A stretch of DNA of 64,000 nucleotides. It comes from Cyathus striatus (taxonomy: Eukaryota > Basidiomycota > Agaricomycetes > Agaricales > Nidulariaceae). The DNA lies in assembly GCA_025738555.1 (NCBI GenBank), contig JAOVFP010000018.1, forward strand, positions 930,001-994,000, written 5' to 3'. How positions within the stretch are numbered: the stretch's first letter is position 1; the number at the start of each line of letters is the position of its first letter. The notes below the pieces were generated by a model. That model saw only the letters and a list, made by a program, of their open reading frames with translations. It searched no databases and had not been told where the DNA came from. A program made the position numbers and the translations under genes. Positions 23,304 through 34,204 of this stretch are shown piece by piece.

Positions 23304-24091
23304 CAATGTGATGCAATTATCACACGTTAGTAATGTACTCCTAGCCAACACATCAGAACGATCAATTGTTCATTATCTACTCATTCGGAAAGAAGTATAA
23401 CTATGATAGGATATACCTTCCCATGCTATATATATATATGACCACATGTTTATGACTTTTCCGATACATCACAAATAGCAGCACTTAGAACAGGTCAATA
23501 AGGAAACTCATAGATCTATGCCTCCCCAGTCATTTCGAATATGTTATGTTGTTTGCCTAATAATCCATACAGCTGTAATATCGAGGGAATGAAGGAATTA
23601 CATCGAAATCAAGTCAGTGGCAGTCGCGGAGGAGGGAAATCCGGCTGGAGAATGAAGTCGACATGAAAATGATAAGTATAACCACTGGCAGACATGTGAA
23701 AGGTTTAATGGTTCCTAACAGCCTGGCATGTGAGTGCAGCGTGGTAGAGTGCGGTCGCAGTTCGGTGGTTCCTTTGTCTGACAGCTTCTCCATATCGACG
23801 CACTAATCCAGATTGCTCTCGATCTCTGTTCATGTTCCGAATCTCTGATAGAGAAGCAAGTGAGATCCAAAGCTTTATAGTTGCTAAACAGCTTGATGTC
23901 TAACATGACGGGTGTGTTGTAAAAACAGTGAACGATGAGTCTCTTCTCCCTTCCTGGAAACCTTTTGTTTGCCATGCTTCAAGTCCAGGATTCGGGTATT
24001 ACAGTAACATTATCCTGTTCACCTTGTCGAACAGCAGCAACTTTTTATGTAAGTATCTCTTCTATATGCATATGAAACGTCCCATGTCTCG
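23304..24091. other. Intergenic region
   Basis: Between the NLR promoter and the hAT-like element. A short minus-strand frame (23715-23975) has no recognisable domain. Nothing else can be supported. Confidence 0.4.
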
Positions 24092-24479
24092 TGCATTTTC
24101 AGTACTTTACACACACCCACCTATACACGTGTACTCCACATGTAGTACACATTTCCATGTGAACTACATGTATACTTCACAAAAATACACTTAATTGTAG
24201 AATTTCCACATGCACTTCACCTAATTCCACATGAAGTACATGTGAATTCCACTTCTTAAAAAATTTCATGCAGAAGGTGAATTTGGCTATGAAAAAGTGA
24301 ACTACACATGAAATTGTACATGTGGAATCCATGTGTACTTCACTCAAATCATTTAAAAATAATAGTATATTTAAAACTATTTAAGTACAACTAATATTTA
24401 ATATCGGTCACGTGATATCACACCCCGCCCGCCCTGCCTGCTCATCGCCCCCCTGCCCGCTCGTCGTCGTCAACACCTT

Positions 24480-24900
24480 CCCCCCCGCTATCGTTGCCTG
24501 CCTTCCCAACGGCGCTTGTCGTCGCCCGGCCGCTCCCGCCCCCCACGCGCGTCGTTCCCCCTCGTTCCTGCCCTTCACGCGTGTCGTTCCCCCTGTTCCT
24601 ACCCTCCACGCGCGTCATTCCCCCCCTATTCCTGCCCTTCACACGTGTCGTTCCCCACCATTCCCGCCCCTCACGCTTGTTGTTTACTGCCGTTTCCGCC
24701 CCCCACGCGCGTCGTTCCCTACCTTCCCTGCCCTCCATGCGCGTCGTTTCCCACCGTACCCGCCCTGCACGTCTGTCGTTCCCCCCCGTTCCGACCCTCC
24801 ACGCTCGTCGTTCCCCGCCTTTCTCGCCCTGCACGCGTGTCATTTCCCGCCGTTCTCGCCCTACGCGCTCGTCGCTGTTCTACCCCTCCTACATTGCACG
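24480..24900. repeat. GC-rich ~30-bp minisatellite in copy A
   Basis: About a dozen degenerate units of the form CGTTCCCCNCCGTTCCNGCC followed by CTCCACGCGCGT. Three frames are open through it and give Pro/Arg/Ser-rich translations, so none is evidence for a gene. Copy B carries a related array at 61690-61930 with CpG replaced by TpG/CpA. Confidence 0.9.
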
Positions 24901-25177
24901 CATGGCCCTCTTGCCTTTTTGGTGCTGTCTTGCTTCGGGTTTACCCTCTTGATAGGGGAGAGAGGTCGAGGGGAGTGGGGGAGAGGGAGAGAGAGAAGGG
25001 AGAATGGGAGAGTGGGAGAGGAAGGAAGAGTAGGGAGAGTGGGAGATGGTAGTGGGGAGTGAAGAAGCGGGGCAAGGAACGATGAGCTGGCAACGCGTTG
25101 GCAATATGTCACATGATGTATATGCGCGGAAATGTGCCGGAGGTCGTTATGTAGCCTTTGCCTCGAAGATATTATAC

Positions 25178-25263
25178 GGCCAGTTGGCTTAACTGTTAAT
25201 TTGATCCCTCTAGTGTGATTAGTAATCAAAGCTGTGGTCAATGGTTCAATTCCCCTTTGCGCC
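25178..25263 (+). ncRNA. tRNA-like unit (degenerate tRNA or tRNA-derived SINE head)
   Basis: It contains TGGCTTAACTG (25185-25195), a full match to the Pol III A box TRGYNNARNNG, and GGTTCAATTCC (25243-25253), a match to the B box, 48 bp further on as in a tRNA gene. Acceptor and T-stem pairing are poor (three of seven and three of five Watson-Crick pairs), so it is not a working tRNA. An internal Pol III promoter could still drive a transcript. Confidence 0.45.
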
Positions 25264-25600
25264 GTTATGGTAAATCATTTATTTTTATTATAATAGTAAC
25301 CAGTAAGTGTATTACACGTAACTTCAATGTGTACTGTACAAGTGTAACTAGTTCACGTGCACTCCTTGTGAAATTCACTTCGCAATTCCATGTGGAATTT
25401 CGATATTTCACCCCTACATGTGCACTACATGTGTACTCCATGTGTACAAAAATCGCAAATTTGAATGGAAATTTGCTGATTTAAATACATTTGAGGTGGA
25501 GTGTAGTACATATGAAGTACACGTGAAGTACACATGACAAGGTGGAATTCACGTGGATTCCACGTGTAACAGGGGGCGAGCGTAAAGTGCTCTGCATTTT

Positions 25601-27120
25601 ATGCGTTTTATAGAAAGATGGCAGAATCGATATCAGGCTTCGATAGTAAGTCACTTGTCAAAGGCCTATTTGAGTATGCTATATGAAGGGATTGATTGGC
25701 CATTACTTACTGTGGGAACTGCTACTGCTGCTTGTGTGTTATTGATTGTCAAATGGATTGGGTCAGGTGGGTTGCGTCGACAACGTGTGGAAGACATGTA
25801 TGAGGATGGTCCAAAACAAAGCTGTAAATGGTATGTGTCCCAGACTCACATATCTCATGCATCAATGTGTTTCATAGAAATGTCAGCAGTAGTTATTCCG
25901 ATACTTATCAGGAAAGTTCTGTCTGTGACTTGCGATGTCGAATGCCTGATTGAGTTTGGGATCGAATGACTATTACTGGTGGGTTATCGATAATCCATAC
26001 ATAGACCGGGTCTGATTAAAAGTTGGATCGCGTGTACAACACGTGTATGTGAACCTCATCAGGGCATGACAACGTTTGGACTTTCGACAACCTTCACCGT
26101 TTGGTCAACACTCTAACGTCGACGATGCCAACGACAACTTCCCCACCACAACCTTACCATTTCATCACCCCACTCCTACTTTCAAGCTGAGATATTCGGC
26201 AATTTAAAGACACTGATCCACATTCCCTGTTGAAGAAACCTGAGAAGACCTCAAGACACTAGTTCGACGTCGTGGGCCGTGACTCTTACCGGATTTCTTT
26301 GGCCCCCCCGGTGAACATCGGCAGTTGTTATAGAGAATGTACAGGCACAGGTGACTGTAGAGAAGGACAAGTTGGGTATCGCTGGTTATTTTGTTACCAG
26401 TAAGCACTATCTCTCGTCCCTGCTCATACTTCTACCGTCAGTTGACTCATCGATGTTGCTGACTCTTCCTCTTTTCACAGGATAGCATCAGATCCCTTTA
26501 GACAGACATATTGCCGCCAATACTACTCAGATATCTGCATGTATTGGACTGAGTTCTAATGCTGCACGTGCAACTGGTACGTGATTCTCTTCTACTCTCT
26601 TCTCTTCAAGCTTCAATACTTACTACTCACACTTGCACTTTCCCTCCAGAACACGCACAAACATGCCCATCCATCACATATACTACACCTCCCACTTCGC
26701 CTTACGTGTTCGCACCGCGCATTCTTAAAGAAGAAAACAGCTATGGAGTATCTGCTGCTTGGAATACTGAGATGCTGGCTAAACTGGCAGATTTCTGTTA
26801 TAATACTAGAAACAGGAGGTTGACTGCAATGTGTTTATATGCAATCTTGGCTTGCATTGTGAAAGTTTTGCTGAAGTAGGATTGAAAGAAACTACACTTG
26901 GCCTTGGCTTATGCCAGTTGACGGATGCATTTTCCCCAGCGTATTATCCAAAGAAGAGGGAATACTGGCCCAAGAGGCGGAAACAAGGGCAAAGTCAAGT
27001 AGTCCTATGTTCCTTCCAAGACGACGGACAGCTTTCTCTGCTCCTTTTTCACGTTCAAGAGGCAAACCTGAACGCATTGGGCCTATTCAACAAGGGCTCT
27101 GGAATGTCTTTATTGTTCAC
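25601..27120 (+). repeat. Dispersed repeat 'family C', copy 1, left part
   Basis: Parts of this stretch align by eye with 37.9-39.9 kb and 55.6-58.1 kb. Shared landmarks are GATTCTCTTCTACTCTC near 26580, CTTCCAAGACGACGGACAGC near 27014 and GGCAAACCTGAACG near 27061. The frame 25601-25969 (122 codons, with a hydrophobic stretch at residues 35-52) has no family I recognise. A splice-like acceptor (CTTTTCACAG before 26481) aligns with acceptors in the other copies. The copy is interrupted at 27120 by a TIR element and resumes at 28896. Confidence 0.6.
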
Positions 27121-28895
27121 CGGGGCACATAGAAAATTTTGGGCACACATAAACGTGAGCGTGATTGAGCATGCCACACTCAAGGCCAAATTTTCACACT
27201 CAAAAGTGAGCATGATTGAGTGTGTCACACTCAAGGTATTTATTTTAGCTCTAAATGGCCCATTTATGGGTCAAAAAGAGTGTAAATCAAATGTACATAC
27301 TAGTGTTGTATGGCTGTGTCATATTGTGAATGTGAGTGATGTTTTTAATCAAGATATGAAGTCAAATCTTGAAGAATAATATTTATACTTCATGCTCAAA
27401 CATGTGTGTGCACACTCATATTCACGCTCAAGGTGTGAGCATGGATTGAGCATGCACACACACATCACACTCAAGATTTTACTTCACGCTCAGGGTCAAC
27501 ATCTCACACATAGGGTCCATACATTCATGCACAGGGTCTGAGTTTTCATGCTCAAGGTCATCAACTCATGCTCAAGGTCTGTCAACTCATGTTCAAAGTT
27601 TTTACTTCATGCTCACAAAAAAATTATATGTTACATTTATGTTTTGGCTTCACTTACATGTGGGAGGAAATGTAAGTTGCAAGTGTAATATATGTGAGCA
27701 TGAATAGGAATACCAATCACACTCAGACATTGAGCATGAGTTTATTACTTGTGAGTGTGAATAGGAATAATAATTATGCTCATGCTCAAGTTAAAGGACA
27801 TTGAGTGTGAGTGTAATACTTGTGAGTGTGAATAGGAATACCACACTCATGCTCAAGTTAAAAGACATTGAGTGTGAGTGTAATACTTGTGAGCATGAAT
27901 AGGAATACCACACTCATGCTCAAGTTAAAAGACATTGAGCATGAGTGTAATACTTGTGAGCATGAATAGGAATACCAATTATGCTCATGCTCAAGTTAAA
28001 GGACATTGAGTGTGAGTGTAATACTTGTGAGTATGAATCGGAATATCACACTCACACTCAAGTTAAAAGACATTGAGCATGAGTGTAATACCTGTGAGTA
28101 TGAATAGGGATACCAATTATGCTCATGCTCAAGTTAAAGGACATTGAGTGTGAGTGTAATACTTGTGAGCATGAATAGGAATACCACACTCATGCTCAAG
28201 TTAAAAGACATTGAGTGTGAGTGTAATACTTGTGAGTGTGAATAGGAATATCACACTCATGCTCAAGTTAAAAGACATTGAGCATGAGTGTAATACTTGT
28301 GAGCATGAATAGAAATACCAATTATGCTCATGCTCAAGTTAAAGGACATTGAGTGTGAGTGTAATACTTGTGAGTGTGAATAGGAATACCAATTATACTC
28401 ATGCTCAAGTTGAATGCAAATGTAATATTTGTGAGCATGAGTAAGAATACCAAGCATGCTCATGCTCAAGTTAAAGGACATTGAGTGTGAGTTTAATACT
28501 TGTGAGCGTGAATAGGAATACCACACTCATGCTCAAGTTAAAGGACATTGAGTGTGAGTGTAATACTTGTGAGTGTGAATAGAAATACCAATTATACCCA
28601 CACTCAAGTTGAATGCAAGTGTAATATTTGTGAGCATGAGTATGAATACCAATCATGCTCATGCTCAAGTGAAATACAAGTTTACATTACAGTGCTTAGT
28701 ATATACCAAATTGTATTAAAAACATGCTTTACTATGCCAATTATTCAGTATGTAGTTGATATAAGACAGCCAGTTGGCTCACACTCATATAATGATTATT
28801 CATGCTCATGTATAGAATATTCATGCACAGGGTTGAATTTTCACACTCAACTCATGCTCACGTTTGTGCATGCCTGGAATTTTCCTGCTGCCCCG
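27121..28895. mobile_element. TIR element filled with a 66-73-bp tandem repeat
   Basis: The termini are CGGGGCACATAGAAAATT and (reverse-complemented) CGGGGCAGCAGGAAAATT. The TIR similarity extends inward through CACAAACGTGAGC. A 5-bp repeat TTCAC flanks it (27116-27120 and 28896-28900). No transposase is visible. Open frames in the array are repeat by-products. Confidence 0.7.
27720..28670. repeat. 66-73-bp tandem repeat, about 13 units
   Basis: Each unit runs GACATTGAGTGTGAGTGTAA - TACTTGTGAGCATGAATAGG - AATACCACACTCATGCTCAA - GTTAAAA, with a ~7-bp optional piece giving two length classes. Each unit carries GAGCATGAG and its complement CTCATGCTC, so it can form hairpins. Confidence 0.92.
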
Positions 28896-29140
28896 TTCAC
28901 TGACATCCTCTGCACCTTGCGCTATATGTGCATTTCTGTAGCACATGCCATAACCATCCTCATTAAATATGTTTACGACTCCTTTTCATGTTACGCCATT
29001 TGTGTGGGTGCATCCCCTAAAAGAGGGCAATCTTTCAATGCTCTATACTGTGTTCATCCCCTACCCCCCCTTGGTAGGATGAAATATGACACCTTGCACA
29101 TAGGTATCACACATTACACATTGAACATCACACAATTGCA

Positions 29141-30076
29141 CATTGAAGTCCCAGGCACCGGGCACAGGCGCTTGTGAATAAACAGGACAATTAAATGGTG
29201 TTATCGATGGTGATTATCATTGCATTTACTTTTTGGACAGCATCAAATGTATCAAGAAATTATTCGTAAATGCAATTCCAGTGAGTAGATGCATGAGTGC
29301 TTCCTGACTAATTGGGGGAGCTTGCTCCCCCTATACTGGAGACTTTCGACCACTTGTTCACAGCTTCTGGTGCATGATGCGAAAAATTGGTTTGACCAAG
29401 TGTTCAAACCCTGGGCTGGTACGTGACACCTGGTGGTTCTGTTCATGCCCCTACAGCCGCCCGGCACGGGCGGAAAAATCGGCTAATTAAGCACCATATT
29501 TGTCTCAAAACTTATGTTCATAGCAGCCTGTGACACGTGACAAATGTGCTCAAGTGTTCAGTTCAAACGCCCTGTGTGACGCGTGACTGAACACTTGGTC
29601 GAAAGAGTCCAGTATGTCTGCATTGGCGAGTGAAAATGCATAGTGGCTGTGCATGCACGTACGGATTTTGCCACCACACTCGGATTCCTCTGCTATTCTC
29701 GGATTTGTCCGAAACGCTTGAATTTGTGCGTCGCACAACTTTGTGCTCATTGTCAATAGTTTAATTTTTCCACTTTAATCAACTCAACAATGAGTGCCTT
29801 ATACCAGCTTTTTAATGTAAAAATGAAGTAAATTTAATCATAAGAATAATATTGAAGACGAAAAAGTATACCACTTATTAAATGATTCGTCAAGCTTGCA
29901 CTTTAACGTGCGTCGCAAAGCGACGTACATTGCATGTTAACTTATACTGAAAGTAGATAAGTTAAAGATAAGATATTTTACCACGTGATGAGCGTTCCGA
30001 CTTTCGACGACAGATGTCATTGTTCGGTTCAACTTCATTGCCATCGACATCTCCTTACTGCAACCCTGCCACTTCA
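29141..30076 (+). repeat. Family C, copy 2, left part (CACTA target)
   Basis: It aligns with 55.86-56.21 kb: TTATCGATGGTGATTAT (29202) against TTATCGATGGAGCTTAT, GTGAGTAGATGCATGAGTG (29280) against GTAAGTAGGTGCGTGAGCG, and the CGACATCTCC...CCACTTCA block ending at 30076. The matching sequence continues at 37861, on the other side of the CACTA-like element. No gene is recognised. Confidence 0.6.
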
Positions 30077-30507
30077 CACGGCGGGGTATTAGCTGTCATG
30101 TACCGATCAAGAGTTGAACAGTACCACCACCTGTCATGTAAAATACTTTGTCTTGAGTGTCACAGAGTAATGAACTGGTTCATCACTATGTTTAAAACAA
30201 AGACAAAAGAACAACCTTTGAACACTCAAAGTATGAACCAAGATATCAATCACAACGTTGTTAATGCATGTTGAACTTAGCTAAGACACAATCACTAAGC
30301 AGTGCAGTTACACCCGGTAAACATCACAGTCATTTGGTGCATGATGTAAGCATGTGCTCCTGACTTCGCATCAGATACCTACATCCTTGCTGCGTTCACA
30401 TCATTATTCAATTTCACAAATTTGATCTCTTGCGTGATTGAGCGATCACATCAATTTGGAGTTGAATATTAGATTATCATCGATTATTGATTTGCCTTAC
30501 CTCTCTC

Positions 30508-33500
30508 ATGTCCTCTCCTTGACGAGTTATCTGTACTTGTGTCTCACATAAATGTGGCGAAAAAAGTTACAAAGATCAAAATGGTCAACTATGGCATGGG
30601 AAAAGTGTTGTTCCAGCTACACGACGAACTCATTTGCAAGATGATGATGCACTAGTTGTCAGCAATCTAAATGCTCCATCTAGCTCAGAGAGGCCAGCAA
30701 AGAGGCAAAAGGTAATTATTTAACATGCTTGGAAATGTTCAGGCCTGATAAAGTAATTTAGAAACATGAATCAGTATCCAATTCTGCACATTCACATACT
30801 GATTCCATTCAGTCAAGCCCACATCCTAGTGCTACACTTGAAGAGAGTGAAAATGTTGCATCAAGTACTTCAGTGCATAATGGCCAATGGATAGAAACAA
30901 TGTTCCAGCAACTTCAGGATAATTCACCAAGTATGTTTCACCAGTTTTTGACTTATACTGTGAGACTCTAATTAGGATTCCATACCACAGGTGCAGGACT
31001 GCTGGAGCGCTCTATTTATTTTCTTGTTTGCACCTTGATCACATGGCTGCATGTAACCTGTGGACTCAGCAGAGCAGCATGCGAGCGTACTTTAAAAATT
31101 ATTGATATCATTATCCGGTTGGCAATAACTCTGGGCAAGACATCATCTAGTGGAGACAGTGTTCGTTTACACTTTGAACCCAGACTTGCTATACGAAGTT
31201 TATCTATTGAGCCAGACATTTCCAGAACAGTCTGCTGTCCAGAGTGTCTAGAAAGATATCCTATTGATAATATTATTCCTAAAGTATACAGCAAAAGGCA
31301 AACAGAATGAAGCAAAATCTGTGGGACTCCTCTGTGGACAATAGTACATACAACAGGAGGACCAAAGTCTGTTCCCAGACGACTATACTCTACCCAAGAC
31401 TTCTGTTCTTGGCTGGAATTCTTTCTATCACGCCCTGGAATTGAAGACACCATTGATATCTCATACCAACATTTACCAAATTCACAGAATATGCAGTCAA
31501 TATTAGATAGTCCTGCATGGACTAGCCTTGGAGACTTTACAACCACTTCAGGAAATCTAACATTTGGCTTTTACATTGATTGGTTTAACCCATTTTCAAA
31601 TAAAATTGCAGGAAAGAGTGTTTCTTGTGGTGCCATAATGTTCTTCTGCCTCAACCTTCCTCATGATAAACGGTATTTACCAGAAAATACATATTTTGCT
31701 GGAATTACACCACCTCCAAAGGAACCAACTGTGGAAACAATTAATTCACTTTTAGATCCAATTGTTGCTCAATTCATATCTATGTGGCATGGAAAAAATG
31801 TCCGAACTTACAGGTTTCCCGAAGGAATATTTAAGCGAGTTGGAGTTCTTCCTGGAATTGGTGACTTGCTTGCTATGCGGAAGGCATTTGGGTTTGCTGG
31901 GGTGGCTTCAAAGCACAACTTCTGCTCATTTTGCAAGCTACATCATGAAGATCTTGATTCCCTCCATCCACACCTTTGGCAACGTAGAACTGGAGATGAA
32001 GTACGAGCTGCAGCAGAGAAATCACGTCAGGCAACAACAAAAGTCCGTCGCAAAGAAATTCTTGATGACCAAGGTGTTCGTTGGTCAGCTATGCATCGTT
32101 TGACATATCGTGACCCTGTTCATCATACTGTCCTTGGGATCATGCACAACTGGCTTGAAGGAGTTTTACAACACCATGTACGGCACAAGTGGAGATTAGG
32201 AGTTCCTGCTGGTACTGCATCATCTACCATTGCTGTACAGATAAACAGGAAGTCTAGAAATATGAAGGGAAAGGAGAAAGCAAAAAATAATCATCCTGAA
32301 GTATATCACCAGATGGTGAACCTAAATTCCAGCAGCAGTGATTCAGATTATAGCTCTGAAGACTATCAGGAATTTTCAGAAGAGGTTATGTCAGATACAA
32401 GTAGTGGGATCTCTGAAACTGGTATAAATCTTGAAGAAGACCCAGTGGACAACAGTATAAATTCAATTCCTTGCACATTTACACCACATCAACTTCAACT
32501 GATAAGACATTGTCTGTCTAATGCTGTTATCCCCTCATGGATTGAACAGCCACCAACTAATCTTGGTGAATCTTCTCATGGGAAGCTGAAGGCTGATCAA
32601 TGGCTCACATTATTCACAATATTCCTCCCACTGATTCTTCCTGAGCTTTGGTCAAATTCAATGTTAACTGAGACAAACTTGTTACAAAACTTCTGTGATC
32701 TTGTTGAATGCACAAATATTGTCTGTGCTTATAGCACCACTCCAGAACTTGCAGATATCTATACAGAGACTTATATACGCTATTGTCAATCATCAAGTTT
32801 ATTATTTCCTCTGGTTCATTCACGCCCAAATCATCATTATGCAATGCATATCGGTGAATTACTGAAATATTGGGGTCCCTTAATTGTACTAAGTGAATTT
32901 CAAGGCGAGCAACACAATGGGAGACTTCAGAAAGTGAAAACAAATAATCATATCCGTAAGTGTCTTCTATACTTTCCGTTATTAAAATATTAAAGTATTT
33001 GCCTGCATGATTACAGGTAGCCTGGATTATACAATGTTACGTCAAGTTTGCCGCCAAGGACGGATGCAAGGCTTATTCTCACAACATTCTTATGCTACTC
33101 CTCAAGAACATAACTTGACAAACACTTCTTTTCATCTTATGCAAAAAGCAATTAGCATTTTTAAGTCAGAAAAAATCACAGCAGTGAATCCAGAGAAAAT
33201 GTTACAGCTGCCTGAAAACAATTATAATCTTATCCTTGATTATCTCAATTCACATTCAATGCTTGGATTACGGCACTTTCTTGCATTTCCTCATCCTATG
33301 AATGCAAATGTCTTATCCCCATGGGCAAAGTCATTGAATCAGGCTACCTACAAGCACCGCATTTATTCCAAATATTCTGGGCATGCTGGTAATAGCTCAA
33401 TAGCCTTTGTTGATAACAATGGAGCTATTGTTGCTGGGTTTATTGAAGCAATTTGGGTACAAACTATTGTTGGAATTGAGTACACTTTCCTTGTCCTTCA

Positions 33501-33732
33501 ATTACCCATGCAACTTACTCCTCAAGATGAACTTAAAAACCCTTATTCTTCAGGGCTAGGACTTCAACTTCAGGCAGGGTTGGTATATGATTCCATTAAG
33601 GAGGAGAGAAAGATTATCAATCTTACTCAAGTACAGTCTCATATAGCATTTTACAGGCGGCCAGAAGGCACTTTTGGTATATCAGCAGCTACCATGATAC
33701 TTATTAATGGTTTACACAGGAAACGAGTATAA
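30508..33732 (+). pseudogene. tnp2-like: Tnp2-like transposase (CACTA), two in-frame TGA codons
   Basis: This would catalyse cut-and-paste transposition of the CACTA element in the nucleus. Exons: 30508-30711, 30762-30930, 30991-32955, 33017-33732; introns of 50, 60 and 61 bp have GT-AG ends and conserve phase. About 1017 codons result, near the usual size of agaricomycete Tnp2 proteins. N-terminal CTC and KCG residues suggest a small zinc motif. The core has FYIDWFNPF, FCLNLPHD, YFAGITPPPKEP, FCSFCKLHHED (zinc knuckle) and DPVHHTVLGIMHNWLEG. An acidic Ser-rich linker sits near residue 600, and the C-terminus has FHLMQKAI and SYATPQEHN. TGA codons at 30520-30522 and 31308-31310 interrupt it. 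Both could be CGA to TGA changes, so this copy is probably inactive, though the rest of the frame is open. Confidence 0.88.
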
Positions 33733-34204
33733 TATACATCACATTTATTCTATACATATATAATAGATTAATGTGCTGGTGTGGCGAAAGTATCTGGTAT
33801 AGTGGTGTAAGCAGGGTTAATAATTTTCGATTTTGTTTCATTTTATTCAAGACTCATACTATTTTAACTATTTTTCCGTATTATACTGCTATTAAAATTC
33901 GAGGGAATACATCCTATTTGTCTTGAGCTTATGTTTTGCAAAAAGTGCACTTAGGTTTTCTAATTTCTACCTATTTGCGTAGACTTAAGAGTGTACGGCG
34001 CAGCTTAACCAAACACTGGGAAGCTGATGCCAAACATTCACGTGACTTAGCTTATGCACTAACACATTTATTCAAGTTTGAGTCCCACTTCAATTCATAT
34101 GTGAGCGAACACTAACACTAACTTTATTCACAGAAACAATTCATTAATACATTCCAGAACCATATACTCGAAATTTTAGTATTCTAAGCATCTAGCCATT
34201 GCGA

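Larger units (their letters stand above)
24100..25592. mobile_element. hAT-like non-autonomous element, copy A
   Basis: The ends are CAGTACTTTACAC and (reverse-complemented) GAGCACTTTACGC, sharing AG.ACTTTAC. The flanks are a perfect 8-bp repeat TGCATTTT (24092-24099 and 25593-25600). Both subterminal regions (24110-24350 and 25300-25570) are packed with short palindromic ACACATGAAGTACACATG-type motifs. The middle holds a GC-rich ~30-bp minisatellite and a tRNA-like unit. Copy B at 60926-62200 shares both ends and the minisatellite. The 8-bp TSD and short TIR fit the hAT superfamily. No transposase is encoded. Confidence 0.88.

Noticed and set aside
24412..25062. A 216-codon Pro/Arg-rich frame in copy A
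   Set aside because: It spans a GC-rich minisatellite, three overlapping frames are open, and copy B does not preserve it.
25178..25263. Functional tRNA gene
   Set aside because: Acceptor and T stems pair too poorly. Only the promoter boxes are convincing.
31762..32103. Separate 113-codon gene overlapping the transposase
   Set aside because: It is a shadow frame inside the conserved Tnp2 core with no domain of its own.
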